Position numbers and translations under genes: made by a program | Source of the DNA: a virus | Length of the DNA: 50,824 bases | Virus record (IMG/VR): IMGVR_UViG_3300009506_000048 | Location: 1-50,824 of that record | Strand: one strand, 5' to 3' | The notes under the pieces: model-generated | What the model was told of the DNA's origin: nothing | The model's database searches: none | What the model saw: only the letters and a program-made list of their open reading frames with translations | Part shown: piece by piece, positions 1 through 7,853 of the stretch | How positions within the stretch are numbered: the stretch's first letter is position 1 | Layout: every line of letters begins with the position of its first letter

Positions 1-318
1 ACCCGGTACAACAGCCTGCAGCATAAGTGGGAGGACGTGCCCAAGGATGGCATGCTGGCTCTACGCACCTATGAGAGCGAGTTGAAGTCTAACAAAACCC
101 CAGTTGGTTTTAAGTTCCTTGGGTGTGACTATTACTTTATGGCACCGGGACCAAATGATGTCATTGTTGGCATCGACTATGACCGGCGCGACAAGGATGT
201 TGAGAAGGAGATCGAAAAGCGTTACCCAGGAGCCATTATCAGACGCGGCAAATGGACTGATGTGGTGACATTTGAGCTGGCTAGAAAAGAGATGGAGGCA
301 GCCGCTAACTGGCCTTAA
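1..318 (+). CDS. Hypothetical protein, 3' part of a gene crossing the window junction
   Basis: The reading frame is open from base 1 and ends at TAA 316-318. It joins in frame to 50777..50824 at the right edge (16 codons there, 105 here), giving a protein of about 121 residues. There is a GTG at 37 and an ATG at 52, but the residues before them (RYNSLQHKWEDVPKDG) read like ordinary protein, so the start at 50777 is preferred. The product is soluble and mixed charged/aromatic, with no domain I recognise. It lies between the tRNA gene and the repeat-rich tail protein. Confidence 0.75.
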   Translation, partial: TRYNSLQHKWEDVPKDGMLALRTYESELKSNKTPVGFKFLGCDYYFMAPGPNDVIVGIDYDRRDKDVEKEIEKRYPGAIIRRGKWTDVVTFELARKEMEAAANWP

Positions 319-324
319 ACGACA

Positions 325-3135
325 ATGGCAGCGACATTCACACAAACAGATACCAACGTAACGGATACGTCCTATATCTGCTACACGCCTGCAGATGGAG
401 CATGCTCTCCATTCCTGCGCAAACGAGCAGACATCAGTGCTACCGCTGGCAGCACAGAGGGAACCGTTACCATTGGCAAGTCTGTAGAGTGTGCCGGTGT
501 CATCTTCCACTGTGGAGAGGTTGCCGGTTTAGGCCTTACCTCGTGGCCGAGCGGCACAGTCACGGTCAATGTTGATATCACTACACCAGACAGCACTGGT
601 GATATCACGATCACCGGAGTGTACGCATGTCGCACTGACGGCACAGTAGTGAAGAGCACTTGGGGCTCATGGACTGGTTCACGAGCAGTAAGTACAGCTC
701 AGGTAGAGAGCTTCGACATCACTGTAGCATCCATTGGTAGCACAGCCACAGATGACTACCTGTTAATCGAGGTGGTGTTCACCAATGCAGGTCACTCTGG
801 CATCTCCATCGGTGTCACACCGTCACAAGGCATAGACACTCCATTCACATTTGGCATCGGTACAGCAGCCGCCACGCTGCCTGTCACCGCTTCACTCATC
901 GCTACACCATCAGAGGTAATTCATGCAGCATCCACTCTCGCCTCGACGGCAACCCTGCAAGCCACGGGCTCCCTAACGCTCACCGGCCAAAGTACGCTAC
1001 TCACACAGGCCTCACTCGTCGCACAGGCCACAAATGAAGCGCTCGCACAGGCACAACTAAGCAGTACAGCATCACTCACCGCAGTACCAAGCAAGGTCAT
1101 ATCAGCATCCACTGCCCTGCCATCCACAGCCAGTGTTATTGCTAGTGCCACAGTACAGGGAGTGGCATTAGCCCAGGCTACTCTCGCATCCACTGCGACA
1201 CTCAATGCAGCCGGTGTACTCACGCTCACCGGACAGTCACAGCTCGATACTGTCGTCTCACTCATACCAAACGCCACAATCCTTGGCACCATCACGGGAC
1301 AGGCATCACTCGATAGCGTGGCATCGCTCCAGGCCATCGCATCCATGGTACGGGGAGCAGTAGGACTATTAAGCAGCACAGCCAGCCTCACAGCTATACC
1401 CAGCAACCTACACCAGGGCACAGCCACACTGAGTAGCACTGCATCGCTCCAAGCATCAGCATCACTCATTCATGGAGCCCAGGCACAGCTCGATACCCTG
1501 GTAGCACTCAATGCCACCGGGACGACCGCAGGCACCGGGGTGACACATACAGCTGCAGCCACTCTCGCAACCCAGGTCACCATGTATCCGACGAGTGTTG
1601 CGGTACAGCTATCGAGCACTACACCAGGGAGCGCTGACTACTATGTAGCCATGGACCTGAGCACTGGTGATGTGGGCGCACTCAAGCCTCATCACTTCGG
1701 TGTGGTATCAAGAGCCGTGGATGAGGATAACTGCTACCTGGGATACTACGATGCAGACCTGGGACGCTGGACCATAGCCAAGCTGGTTAATGGTGATATG
1801 ACTGTACTCACCAGCTATACAGAGACGTTCGCCAACGCAAATGTGCGACTCACCATCATTGGTTCACAGCTCACCCTGTATGCAGATGGAGTGCAGAAGG
1901 CACAGGTAACGGACACCACCTTTTCTGAGACAGGAAAAGGAGGAGTGTACGCAAGACGGTTCCTGCCCAGTTATGCCACCAATGAGGCACTACAGGGGGA
2001 TAACTTCGCTATCTATAACCTGGGGGCGGTCATCCACCATGCTGCAGCTGCACTCACCACCACGGTCACGCTCGATGCAATAGCCAGTGCGACACTCACC
2101 GGCAGCTCACTCCTGGATGTAGCGGCGACACTCACTGCCACACCCACACGTATAGTGAGCGCACAATGCACCATGGCATGCACTGTCACCATGAATGCAG
2201 TACCAAGGCGCATCGTATCAGCCAGCACACTCATGGATACCCTGGCTGACCTCACTGCCAATGCCACGTACATCCACCACGGACAGACCACGTTCCAAAG
2301 CACGGGGCTCCTCACCGCCATTGCCACCAAGCAGGTACACGCTGCCGGGCTCTTGGATGTGCAGGCATTACTCATCGCAGTGCCATCCAAGGACATACCG
2401 GCTAGTGCATCCCTGGGCAGCACAGTAACCCTGAACGCATTAGCCACCGTACCAAGCAACTCAACCGCTACTCTCTCAGTCACCACCGGGCTGAATGCCA
2501 TCAGTAGCGTGATTCGCAATGCAGCAACCACACTCAATGTCACGACTTCCCTGTACGCATACTCAGCAGGGATACAGCAAGGAAGCGCAACGCTAAGCAG
2601 CACGGCAACACTGCTGGCCAATGGCCTACTGGTCAGGAATGCAGCTACAGTGCTACCAAGTACAGTCACCATGACCTCACTTGGCTCACTCACGCTCACC
2701 TCGCCAGTCACCATGCTCACCACGGTCTCACTTGCCGCCTCACCATCCAAGTTGGTGAACGCAGCAGTGAGTATGAGCATAACGTCACAGATGGCAGCAG
2801 TAGGGGTGATGGACCTGGGAGCAGTCTCATTACTCGGGGTGACGGTCTCATTCACTGCAGATACGTCCACATACATCGCTGGTGCTGCAGTGCTCCCGGT
2901 CGAGGTGTACTTCACCACTATGCCGAGAGGTATGGTGCTCAATGAGGGCATCGCCTTGATACCGGCTATGGATGGCATGACCCACACCACCCCAGTGATC
3001 GAGGGATGGCTATCGACAACTCCTTATGTTGTTGGTGCATTGGGGGTCAATCCGGTTATGGATTACACTATTATCAGCGTCGAGGTTGCCACACCGATGA
3101 GTTGGGAGTGGATAACCTGGGAGGAAGGACCATGA
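325..3135 (+). CDS. Repeat-rich tail/appendage structural protein with a LamG-like insert (936 aa)
   Basis: A long Ala/Ser/Thr-rich protein. After about 180 N-terminal residues come roughly ten degenerate repeats of about 19 residues (pattern: small-x-L-x-STASL-x-A-x-PS-x-V). A globular insert follows at about residues 430-560 (DYYVAMDL, GVVSRAVDEDNCYLGYY, LYADGVQKAQV), which reads like a LamG/concanavalin-type beta-sandwich. About twelve more repeats and a short C-terminal domain complete the protein. Such alternation fits a virion fibre or appendage with a carbohydrate-binding module; that role is inferred. Similar ATLSSTVTL units open the protein at 17943. The Shine-Dalgarno site is weak. 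The stop overlaps the next start by ATGA. The 325-residue antisense frame at 2013-2990 is a by-product of biased composition. Confidence 0.75.
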   Translation: MAATFTQTDTNVTDTSYICYTPADGACSPFLRKRADISATAGSTEGTVTIGKSVECAGVIFHCGEVAGLGLTSWPSGTVTVNVDITTPDSTGDITITGVYACRTDGTVVKSTWGSWTGSRAVSTAQVESFDITVASIGSTATDDYLLIEVVFTNAGHSGISIGVTPSQGIDTPFTFGIGTAAATLPVTASLIATPSEVIHAASTLASTATLQATGSLTLTGQSTLLTQASLVAQATNEALAQAQLSSTASLTAVPSKVISASTALPSTASVIASATVQGVALAQATLASTATLNAAGVLTLTGQSQLDTVVSLIPNATILGTITGQASLDSVASLQAIASMVRGAVGLLSSTASLTAIPSNLHQGTATLSSTASLQASASLIHGAQAQLDTLVALNATGTTAGTGVTHTAAATLATQVTMYPTSVAVQLSSTTPGSADYYVAMDLSTGDVGALKPHHFGVVSRAVDEDNCYLGYYDADLGRWTIAKLVNGDMTVLTSYTETFANANVRLTIIGSQLTLYADGVQKAQVTDTTFSETGKGGVYARRFLPSYATNEALQGDNFAIYNLGAVIHHAAAALTTTVTLDAIASATLTGSSLLDVAATLTATPTRIVSAQCTMACTVTMNAVPRRIVSASTLMDTLADLTANATYIHHGQTTFQSTGLLTAIATKQVHAAGLLDVQALLIAVPSKDIPASASLGSTVTLNALATVPSNSTATLSVTTGLNAISSVIRNAATTLNVTTSLYAYSAGIQQGSATLSSTATLLANGLLVRNAATVLPSTVTMTSLGSLTLTSPVTMLTTVSLAASPSKLVNAAVSMSITSQMAAVGVMDLGAVSLLGVTVSFTADTSTYIAGAAVLPVEVYFTTMPRGMVLNEGIALIPAMDGMTHTTPVIEGWLSTTPYVVGALGVNPVMDYTIISVEVATPMSWEWITWEEGP
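865..2900 (+). repeat. Degenerate tandem coding repeats in two blocks (about 865-1530 and 2035-2900)
   Basis: At DNA level, words such as agcagcacagc, actcaccgc and gcatcactc recur about every 55-60 bases. They encode about 19-residue units with a conserved STASL/STATL core. The two blocks flank the LamG-like insert. Units have diverged enough that no long identical runs are obvious, which suggests old duplication kept by selection on structure, not recent expansion. Confidence 0.7.
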
Positions 3136-3332
3136 AGAAGAACATTGAGATACGCTTCGAGGGAGGTCCGATGGGTGGTAGTCGCAGGATGGTCGATGAG
3201 GTCACACCGTACATCCGTGTCGCTATCCACTCACCAGAGACAAACGGCATGACCCAGGTCGGTGTGTGGTTCGCACTGTATGAGCTGTGGGACAATTGGC
3301 CGGTGCGTTACAAGTTCATTGCGATGGAGTGA
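3132..3332 (+). CDS. Small hypothetical protein (66 aa)
   Basis: Starts at the ATG that overlaps the stop of the tail protein (ATGA), with GAGGAAGGA just upstream; an upstream in-frame ATG at 3006 lies inside the previous gene and is not needed. Begins MKKNIEIRFEGGPMGGSRRM and ends YELWDNWPVRYKFIAME. Short beta-rich protein with no recognised domain; its position just before the terminase gene is the only functional clue. Confidence 0.65.
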   Translation: MKKNIEIRFEGGPMGGSRRMVDEVTPYIRVAIHSPETNGMTQVGVWFALYELWDNWPVRYKFIAME

Positions 3333-3336
3333 GGAC

Positions 3337-3513
3337 ATGGCAGTAGTAATAAGCAACGAAGAGCTTGAGTTAATCAGGCAGTGGTTTGATGCGGTCCAGG
3401 ACATGAACCCTGGTTACCTGGAGCGTCAAGACTATGAACTGGCCCAGGCGATCTACACACGGCTTGGAATGAGGGTGCCGAACAGCATCACAGACAAGGT
3501 GAATGGAGAGTGA
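3337..3513 (+). CDS. Small helical hypothetical protein (58 aa)
   Basis: ATG 3337 lies four bases after the previous stop, with GAGTGAGGAC upstream. The protein (MAVVISNEELELIRQWFDAV...) is predicted mostly helical and acidic. It sits two genes upstream of the large terminase, where a small terminase subunit is often encoded, but 58 residues is too short for a typical TerS and no helix-turn-helix is evident. Left as hypothetical. Confidence 0.65.
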   Translation: MAVVISNEELELIRQWFDAVQDMNPGYLERQDYELAQAIYTRLGMRVPNSITDKVNGE

Positions 3514-3516
3514 GCC

Positions 3517-3840
3517 ATGGCGGTACACGTAATTTACGAAGGGAACGACACCATCATTGAGGTGAAGGGGCTGAAGAACGAGGTGAGTGGCGATTATATC
3601 AACGCTGCCACTGTCGCAGTGACCTTGACTGATACAACTGGTGTCGAAGTGACTGGTGAGACATGGCCATTAGCAATGAGCTATGTCACCGGCAGCAACG
3701 GCAAGTATCGAGCTACCCTGGCCGACACTCTGTCACTCACTGTCGGTACACGTTATGAAGCCACCATCTCAGCGAATGCTGGTGCAGGGCTTCAGGCTAA
3801 ATGGGTGGAACAACTGGTATGTCAGCAGCGGAGAAAATAG
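3517..3840 (+). CDS. Beta-sandwich (Ig-like) hypothetical protein (107 aa)
   Basis: Good Shine-Dalgarno (GGAGAGTGAGCC) before ATG 3517. The pattern of alternating hydrophobic strands (VIYEGNDTIIEVKGL, AATVAVTLTDTTGVEVTG, GKYRATLADTLSLTVGTRYEATI) is that of a single Ig-like or BACON-like phage domain, as used in accessory virion proteins. The last residues overlap the beginning of the terminase gene in another frame. Confidence 0.7.
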   Translation: MAVHVIYEGNDTIIEVKGLKNEVSGDYINAATVAVTLTDTTGVEVTGETWPLAMSYVTGSNGKYRATLADTLSLTVGTRYEATISANAGAGLQAKWVEQLVCQQRRK

Positions 3841-5468
3841 AGGTCAATGACATCACAATCCCTCTCGATATCGTTGAGTCATTGCAGACTGCAGCCTATG
3901 AGGATGTGGTCGATATCTGGGAGACGATTACACTGTCATTCGGTGATGCCGGGAAGAGAGCACTGTGCCGTGTGGACAGGTACTATCTCCTGGTTATCAT
4001 CCTGCATCGCCTCGACGCACTACACCCATGGCTCTATGAGCGCTGCCGCGAGGTAGAAGCCAACCCTGATGAGCACATCGACCTATGGGCTCGTGAGCAC
4101 TACAAGTCCACCATCATCACCTTCACCGGCATCATTCAAGAGATCATCAAGAACAAAGAGATCACCATCTGCATCTTCTCGCACACCAAAGGCATCGCTC
4201 GTAAGTTTCTCGGTCAGATACAGATAGAGCTGGAGGAGAACAAAGAGCTGGTTGACCTGTTCCCTGATGTCTTCTGGTATGAACCCAAACGTAACGCTAA
4301 GCGCTGGTCCCTTGAATCCGGGTTGATAGTGAAGCGTGACACCAACCCTCGTGAGGCAACTGTCGAGGCCTATGGCATGGTCGATGGTATGCCTACCTCA
4401 GCTCACTACCAGCTGCGTGTGTACGATGACGTAGTGACCAAGGAATCAGTTAGCACCCCTGACCAAATCAGGAAAGTCACTGATGCCTGGGAGCTGTCCG
4501 ACAACCTGGGCGCACGACAAGAGAACGGCATGCCCGGTCGTCGTTGGCACATCGGTACTCGTTACCACTTCGCTGATACATACGGTGCCATCCTTGAGCG
4601 TGACATCCTCATCCCTCGCATCTACCCGGCCACAGACGATGGCACACCAGAAGGCAACCCGGTGTTCCTCACTGTCGAGGCGTGGGAGGACAAGAAGAAG
4701 AACCAGACCGGCTCAACATTAGCCTGCCAAATGCTGCAGAACCCTCTGGCAGGGGATCAGGCCATGTTCGATAAGAACAAGCTAAGGTTCCTGGAGGTTA
4801 GACCGGCAACACTCAACATCTACATCCTGGTAGACCCGGCTTCATCAAGGAAAGTGGGGAGCGACTATACTGTTATGGCAGTGGTAGCAGTCGATGCAGC
4901 CTTTAACAAGATACTGGTCGATGGGCTACGAGATAAGCTGAAGTTGCCCCAGCGCTGGCAGAAGATTAAGGAGCTGCGCAACAAGTGGATGAGGCAACCT
5001 GGAGTGCAGTCAGTCTATGTTGGATATGAACGCTATGGACTGCAGTCAGACCTTGAGTATTTCGAGGAGAAGATGGAGATAGAGCAGAACGCATTCACCA
5101 TCACTGAACTGAACTGGCCACGCGATGGTGAGCACTCCAAGTACGACCGCATACAGCGACTCACTGGTGACTTCAATGACGGCAAGTTCTATCTGCCGAT
5201 GGTCACCAAGGGAGAGACAGCAACACAGAAGAGATTCATCCAGGTAGGGCAGGCATGGAGGGTGTTGTCACCTACCCGGCGATACGATTACAAGAGGCAA
5301 ATCTATTCGCTGAATAGGGAGTTCCTGATCGAGTACCTGACATATCCATTCAGCACGCATGATGACATCCTGGATGCAGTGTCGCGCATTTACGATATGG
5401 ACCCGAGGCCTCCTGTTATAATCGAAGACGATATGCTTGAACCCGAAGTTTATGCTGATGGAGTATGA
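3819..5468 (+). CDS. terL: Terminase large subunit (DNA-packaging ATPase/nuclease)
   Basis: About 549 residues. An N-terminal ATPase with a degenerate Walker A (AREHYKST) and a Walker B/DExx-like motif (LRVYDDVV) drives DNA into the procapsid. The C-terminal RNase H-like nuclease shows its first acidic site in ILVDPASSRKVGSDYTV and a late one in STHDDILDAVSRI. These match the terminase-like ATPase/nuclease family in order and size. ATG 3819 (MSAAEKIEV) was chosen; an in-frame ATG at 3801 is possible, and both have weak ribosome sites. It heads the packaging-head block. The small subunit is not recognised. Confidence 0.9.
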   Translation: MSAAEKIEVNDITIPLDIVESLQTAAYEDVVDIWETITLSFGDAGKRALCRVDRYYLLVIILHRLDALHPWLYERCREVEANPDEHIDLWAREHYKSTIITFTGIIQEIIKNKEITICIFSHTKGIARKFLGQIQIELEENKELVDLFPDVFWYEPKRNAKRWSLESGLIVKRDTNPREATVEAYGMVDGMPTSAHYQLRVYDDVVTKESVSTPDQIRKVTDAWELSDNLGARQENGMPGRRWHIGTRYHFADTYGAILERDILIPRIYPATDDGTPEGNPVFLTVEAWEDKKKNQTGSTLACQMLQNPLAGDQAMFDKNKLRFLEVRPATLNIYILVDPASSRKVGSDYTVMAVVAVDAAFNKILVDGLRDKLKLPQRWQKIKELRNKWMRQPGVQSVYVGYERYGLQSDLEYFEEKMEIEQNAFTITELNWPRDGEHSKYDRIQRLTGDFNDGKFYLPMVTKGETATQKRFIQVGQAWRVLSPTRRYDYKRQIYSLNREFLIEYLTYPFSTHDDILDAVSRIYDMDPRPPVIIEDDMLEPEVYADGV

Positions 5469-5470
5469 TC

Positions 5471-5938
5471 ATGAGTGATGAGAAACCTGATGTAGTGTTG
5501 ACCAACGGAGAGCCTGTGACTGAAGGCTTTGATGAGTTAAAGACAAACGGTCAACAGAAAGCCTATGTGGTGCTGAGTGAGGAGGAGCGAGCCAAAGGCT
5601 TTGTGAGACCTGTGCGGACGGACTACATCCACAAGGGTATCCGTCCAAAGTACCCGACTCGTGAACTCACCCCGGAGGAGCATGAGCAGTATGACCGGTT
5701 CGGGTACGTGCTGTTCGAGCGTTACCCGGATGAGATGCTGCCTGTAACCGGTACGTTCTGGACCAAGGAGCAGCTTGAGTCAGGTTGCGGTGGAATGACT
5801 ACCATGTCTCGTGCCATCGCTGAAACGTATGCCAGAGACCCGAAGTTCTACGGTGGTACATTCTGCGTGCATTGTGGCCGCCACTTCCCAGTAGCGGAGT
5901 TTGTCTGGGCGGATGATGGCGAGGTAGTCGGATCATGA
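5471..5938 (+). CDS. Hypothetical protein with C-terminal zinc knuckle (155 aa)
   Basis: ATG 5471 has GGAG at good spacing; another ATG six bases upstream is too close to it. The protein is acidic and soluble, with a C-terminal CVHCGRHFPVAEFVW motif that resembles half of a zinc ribbon, and an earlier Cys (ESGCGGM) that may complete it. First of a run of nine small genes between terminase and portal. Function unknown. Confidence 0.7.
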   Translation: MSDEKPDVVLTNGEPVTEGFDELKTNGQQKAYVVLSEEERAKGFVRPVRTDYIHKGIRPKYPTRELTPEEHEQYDRFGYVLFERYPDEMLPVTGTFWTKEQLESGCGGMTTMSRAIAETYARDPKFYGGTFCVHCGRHFPVAEFVWADDGEVVGS

Positions 5939-6201
5939 GCATGGTAAGAGAAACATACCCAAAGTTACCCATCTATGTCTGTCACAAGGAAGTGCAGGCA
6001 GCCCGAATCATCGAGATACAGAGAGTAGGAGCTGGTTACGCTCTGACTCTTGAAGGTGTAGGGCCGGTGATAACTGTCACTAAGGAATGGTACGACAAAC
6101 ACAACCCGCATCCATGGGGCTACTATGTGGTCTACAAGGATGGCTACGCTTCCTATTCACCACCACGAGCCTTTGAAGAAGGCTATACACTGAAGGAGTA
6201 G
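5935..6201 (+). CDS. Hypothetical protein (88 aa)
   Basis: Starts at the ATGA overlap with the previous gene, so it is probably translationally coupled. Begins MSMVRETYPKLPIYVCHKEV and ends in an aromatic-rich stretch (HPWGYYVVYKDGYASYSPP). Looks like a small beta domain; no family recognised. Confidence 0.65.
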   Translation: MSMVRETYPKLPIYVCHKEVQAARIIEIQRVGAGYALTLEGVGPVITVTKEWYDKHNPHPWGYYVVYKDGYASYSPPRAFEEGYTLKE

Positions 6202-6205
6202 TATC

Positions 6206-6379
6206 ATGGCTGATGATAAGAAAATGCCCGACAACTCACGCAGACACGACCAGCGCTCACCCGCTGGCAAGTTCGTTGATGGAGTGCGTGACTTCTTCCA
6301 CGAGCATGTGACCAAGCCCATTGGTGAGGAGATAAAGCGGGAGATGACCGGCAAGAAGAAGGAGGAGGGTAAGAAGTGA
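6206..6379 (+). CDS. Small charged hypothetical protein (57 aa)
   Basis: Shine-Dalgarno AAGGAG before ATG 6206. Starts MADDKKMPDNSRRHDQRSPA and ends with a Lys/Glu-rich helix (EEIKREMTGKKKEEGKK). The central FVDGVRDFFHEHV could form an amphipathic helix. Fits exactly between its neighbours, which supports its being real. Function unknown. Confidence 0.6.
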   Translation: MADDKKMPDNSRRHDQRSPAGKFVDGVRDFFHEHVTKPIGEEIKREMTGKKKEEGKK

Positions 6380-6381
6380 CC

Positions 6382-6627
6382 ATGACCTGCACAAGTAGTT
6401 ACCTCGACCAGGACTGCACTATTAATCTTGCTGAACTTGTCGATATGACGCTGCACTTCACCAGCCAGACAGACGATGTTCTGTATGAGGGTGAGCTTGG
6501 TGAGTGGCATGGCGTGTCGGTGATTGAAGACCCTTACCCTGTAGTCAACCCGGTGACAGGTGATGTAGTCAAAATGGCTGACGGCACCAAGTATCTTGTC
6601 ACCAGCAAAGGATGGAGGAAGCTGTGA
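6382..6627 (+). CDS. Hypothetical protein (81 aa)
   Basis: ATG 6382 lies just after the previous stop. Starts MTCTSSYLDQDCTINLAELV; later GEWHGVSVIEDPYPVVNPVTG and DGTKYLVTSKGWRKL suggest a small beta-rich fold. The stop TGA overlaps the ATG of the next gene. Confidence 0.6.
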   Translation: MTCTSSYLDQDCTINLAELVDMTLHFTSQTDDVLYEGELGEWHGVSVIEDPYPVVNPVTGDVVKMADGTKYLVTSKGWRKL

Positions 6628-6992
6628 TGATTGAATTTATTCTATCCATAATGGGGGCTGCAGCGCTGATTGTCGCTGCTATCGCTATGGCGTTTATGAT
6701 CAACCTTGCCATGGAAGCATCAAGAGGACTTCACCTGACCTGGGATGTGGTGATGAAGGATGCCTCAGTCACCGGGCGAGATATCATTCTCAGTGGCCGA
6801 ACGTTTAGCGATGCTGATGCACTACTCGATAGGATGAGGCGACAGGGTGACAGGCTGGCCAATATAAGAACCATTAGTGACTTCTATCGTAAAGATGCTT
6901 GCTCAAAGCAATTTGCGCGATGTACCAGCTTATATATGAGACCCAGGATAACCTGGGGGCCTGAACCACCAATGGAATCGGGCATGTTCTGA
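6627..6992 (+). CDS. Small membrane protein (121 aa)
   Basis: GGAGG lies eight bases before ATG 6627. Residues 1-27 (IEFILSIMGAAALIVAAIA then MAFMINLAM) form one strong transmembrane segment, followed by a soluble basic domain of about 90 residues. One membrane segment at the N-terminus with a cytoplasmic or periplasmic tail would fit a pinholin, spanin or inhibitor of infection. No lysis gene is recognisable elsewhere, so this is a candidate lysis component, but only on topology. Confidence 0.65.
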   Translation: MIEFILSIMGAAALIVAAIAMAFMINLAMEASRGLHLTWDVVMKDASVTGRDIILSGRTFSDADALLDRMRRQGDRLANIRTISDFYRKDACSKQFARCTSLYMRPRITWGPEPPMESGMF

Positions 6993-7225
6993 TGACTCGT
7001 GGCTATAGATATACAGGGCTTAGATACGCATCGAGCAGGGAGCGTGGTCGTAATTATGAATATGCGCCCCATGGCAATCGTGTGGTATTGAAGTTCCTGG
7101 TGAGAGGAAGCAGCGAGGAACCAAGTAAGACCCTCTATCGTGACATACCATTCAGGGCTTGGTTGTTGCGAATGAGGAAGTTTCAATATACAGGAGATGT
7201 GTCATGGCTGACTCACAGAAAGTAG
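6992..7225 (+). CDS. Basic hypothetical protein (77 aa)
   Basis: Starts at ATGA overlapping the previous stop. Arg- and Tyr-rich (MTRGYRYTGLRYASSRERGR), with a C-terminal part that overlaps the next gene by 22 bases in another frame. No family recognised. Confidence 0.55.
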   Translation: MTRGYRYTGLRYASSRERGRNYEYAPHGNRVVLKFLVRGSSEEPSKTLYRDIPFRAWLLRMRKFQYTGDVSWLTHRK

Positions 7226-7347
7226 TAACAACAAGCCGCTCGTGGAAAGCTGAGTGTGATGCCGCAGACAAGACCAAAGAGGACAAGACTGCGTACCAGT
7301 TTTCCAACGGTAAGAAGTTCGTGGTCCCGGAGAAGCCTCGTGGATAA
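7204..7347 (+). CDS. Small hypothetical protein (47 aa)
   Basis: AGGAGATGTGTC precedes ATG 7204. MADSQKVVTTSRSWKAECDA... ending FVVPEKPRG; polar, no domain. The start is inside the end of the preceding gene, as is common in this operon. Confidence 0.55.
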   Translation: MADSQKVVTTSRSWKAECDAADKTKEDKTAYQFSNGKKFVVPEKPRG

Positions 7348-7360
7348 TCGCGAGAACTCC

Positions 7361-7501
7361 ATGTTCTACGAGCAATATATAAGACTGCCCGAGGCAATCA
7401 GGCAGTATTATTCGTATCATGAGTATTGCTGGATGAGTGAGCGGCAGCGCAATAACTTGGTGGCGGATAACACTGAGCCGGAGGAGTGGGACGATGACTA
7501 A
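7361..7501 (+). CDS. Small hypothetical protein (46 aa)
   Basis: ATG 7361 gives MFYEQYIRLPEAIRQYYSYH..., Tyr-rich and ending in acidic residues (EPEEWDDD). The ribosome site is weak (CGAGAA). The end overlaps the next start. Function unknown. Confidence 0.5.
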   Translation: MFYEQYIRLPEAIRQYYSYHEYCWMSERQRNNLVADNTEPEEWDDD

Positions 7502-7853
7502 CAAGACGATTATCGACTTAACGAGCGACCCTAACATCGTCGCTCTTGACTTTGAGACGGCTAAGTTTATGGCCGAACTCCTGCACAAACATTACCCGGA
7601 TCACCTCTGGGGTGTGACAGTGCAAAGCGATCAGGGAATTGCTACAGTGCGCAATCTTCGCCTATCGGGTAACTGGGGCTTCATCCTGAAGATGAAGAAC
7701 ATAGCAACGCGAAAGGAGCTTCGACGCAATACCATGATGGCAGGCGGTGAGCTTCTTGAACGGTATCGACTCAGCCGTGGAAGATTCAGAGCAGAAGAGT
7801 ACCTGGACCTCAAGGTTGACTATGCCGGTCGCATACTCGGAGACAAAGGGTAA
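7494..7853 (+). CDS. Hypothetical protein (119 aa)
   Basis: Strong Shine-Dalgarno CGGAGGAG seven bases before ATG 7494, so longer in-frame versions starting at 7437 are rejected. Alpha/beta protein (MTNKTIIDLTSDPNIVALDF...). Its stop overlaps the portal start as TAATG, so it is probably coupled to portal synthesis. No domain recognised. Confidence 0.65.
   Translation: MTNKTIIDLTSDPNIVALDFETAKFMAELLHKHYPDHLWGVTVQSDQGIATVRNLRLSGNWGFILKMKNIATRKELRRNTMMAGGELLERYRLSRGRFRAEEYLDLKVDYAGRILGDKG

Noticed and set aside
2013-2990. 325-codon open frame on the minus strand inside the repeat-rich tail gene
   Set aside because: It arises from the biased Ser/Thr/Ala codon pattern of the plus-strand repeats; no ribosome site, and the product is repetitive Val/Ser/Met without fold character.
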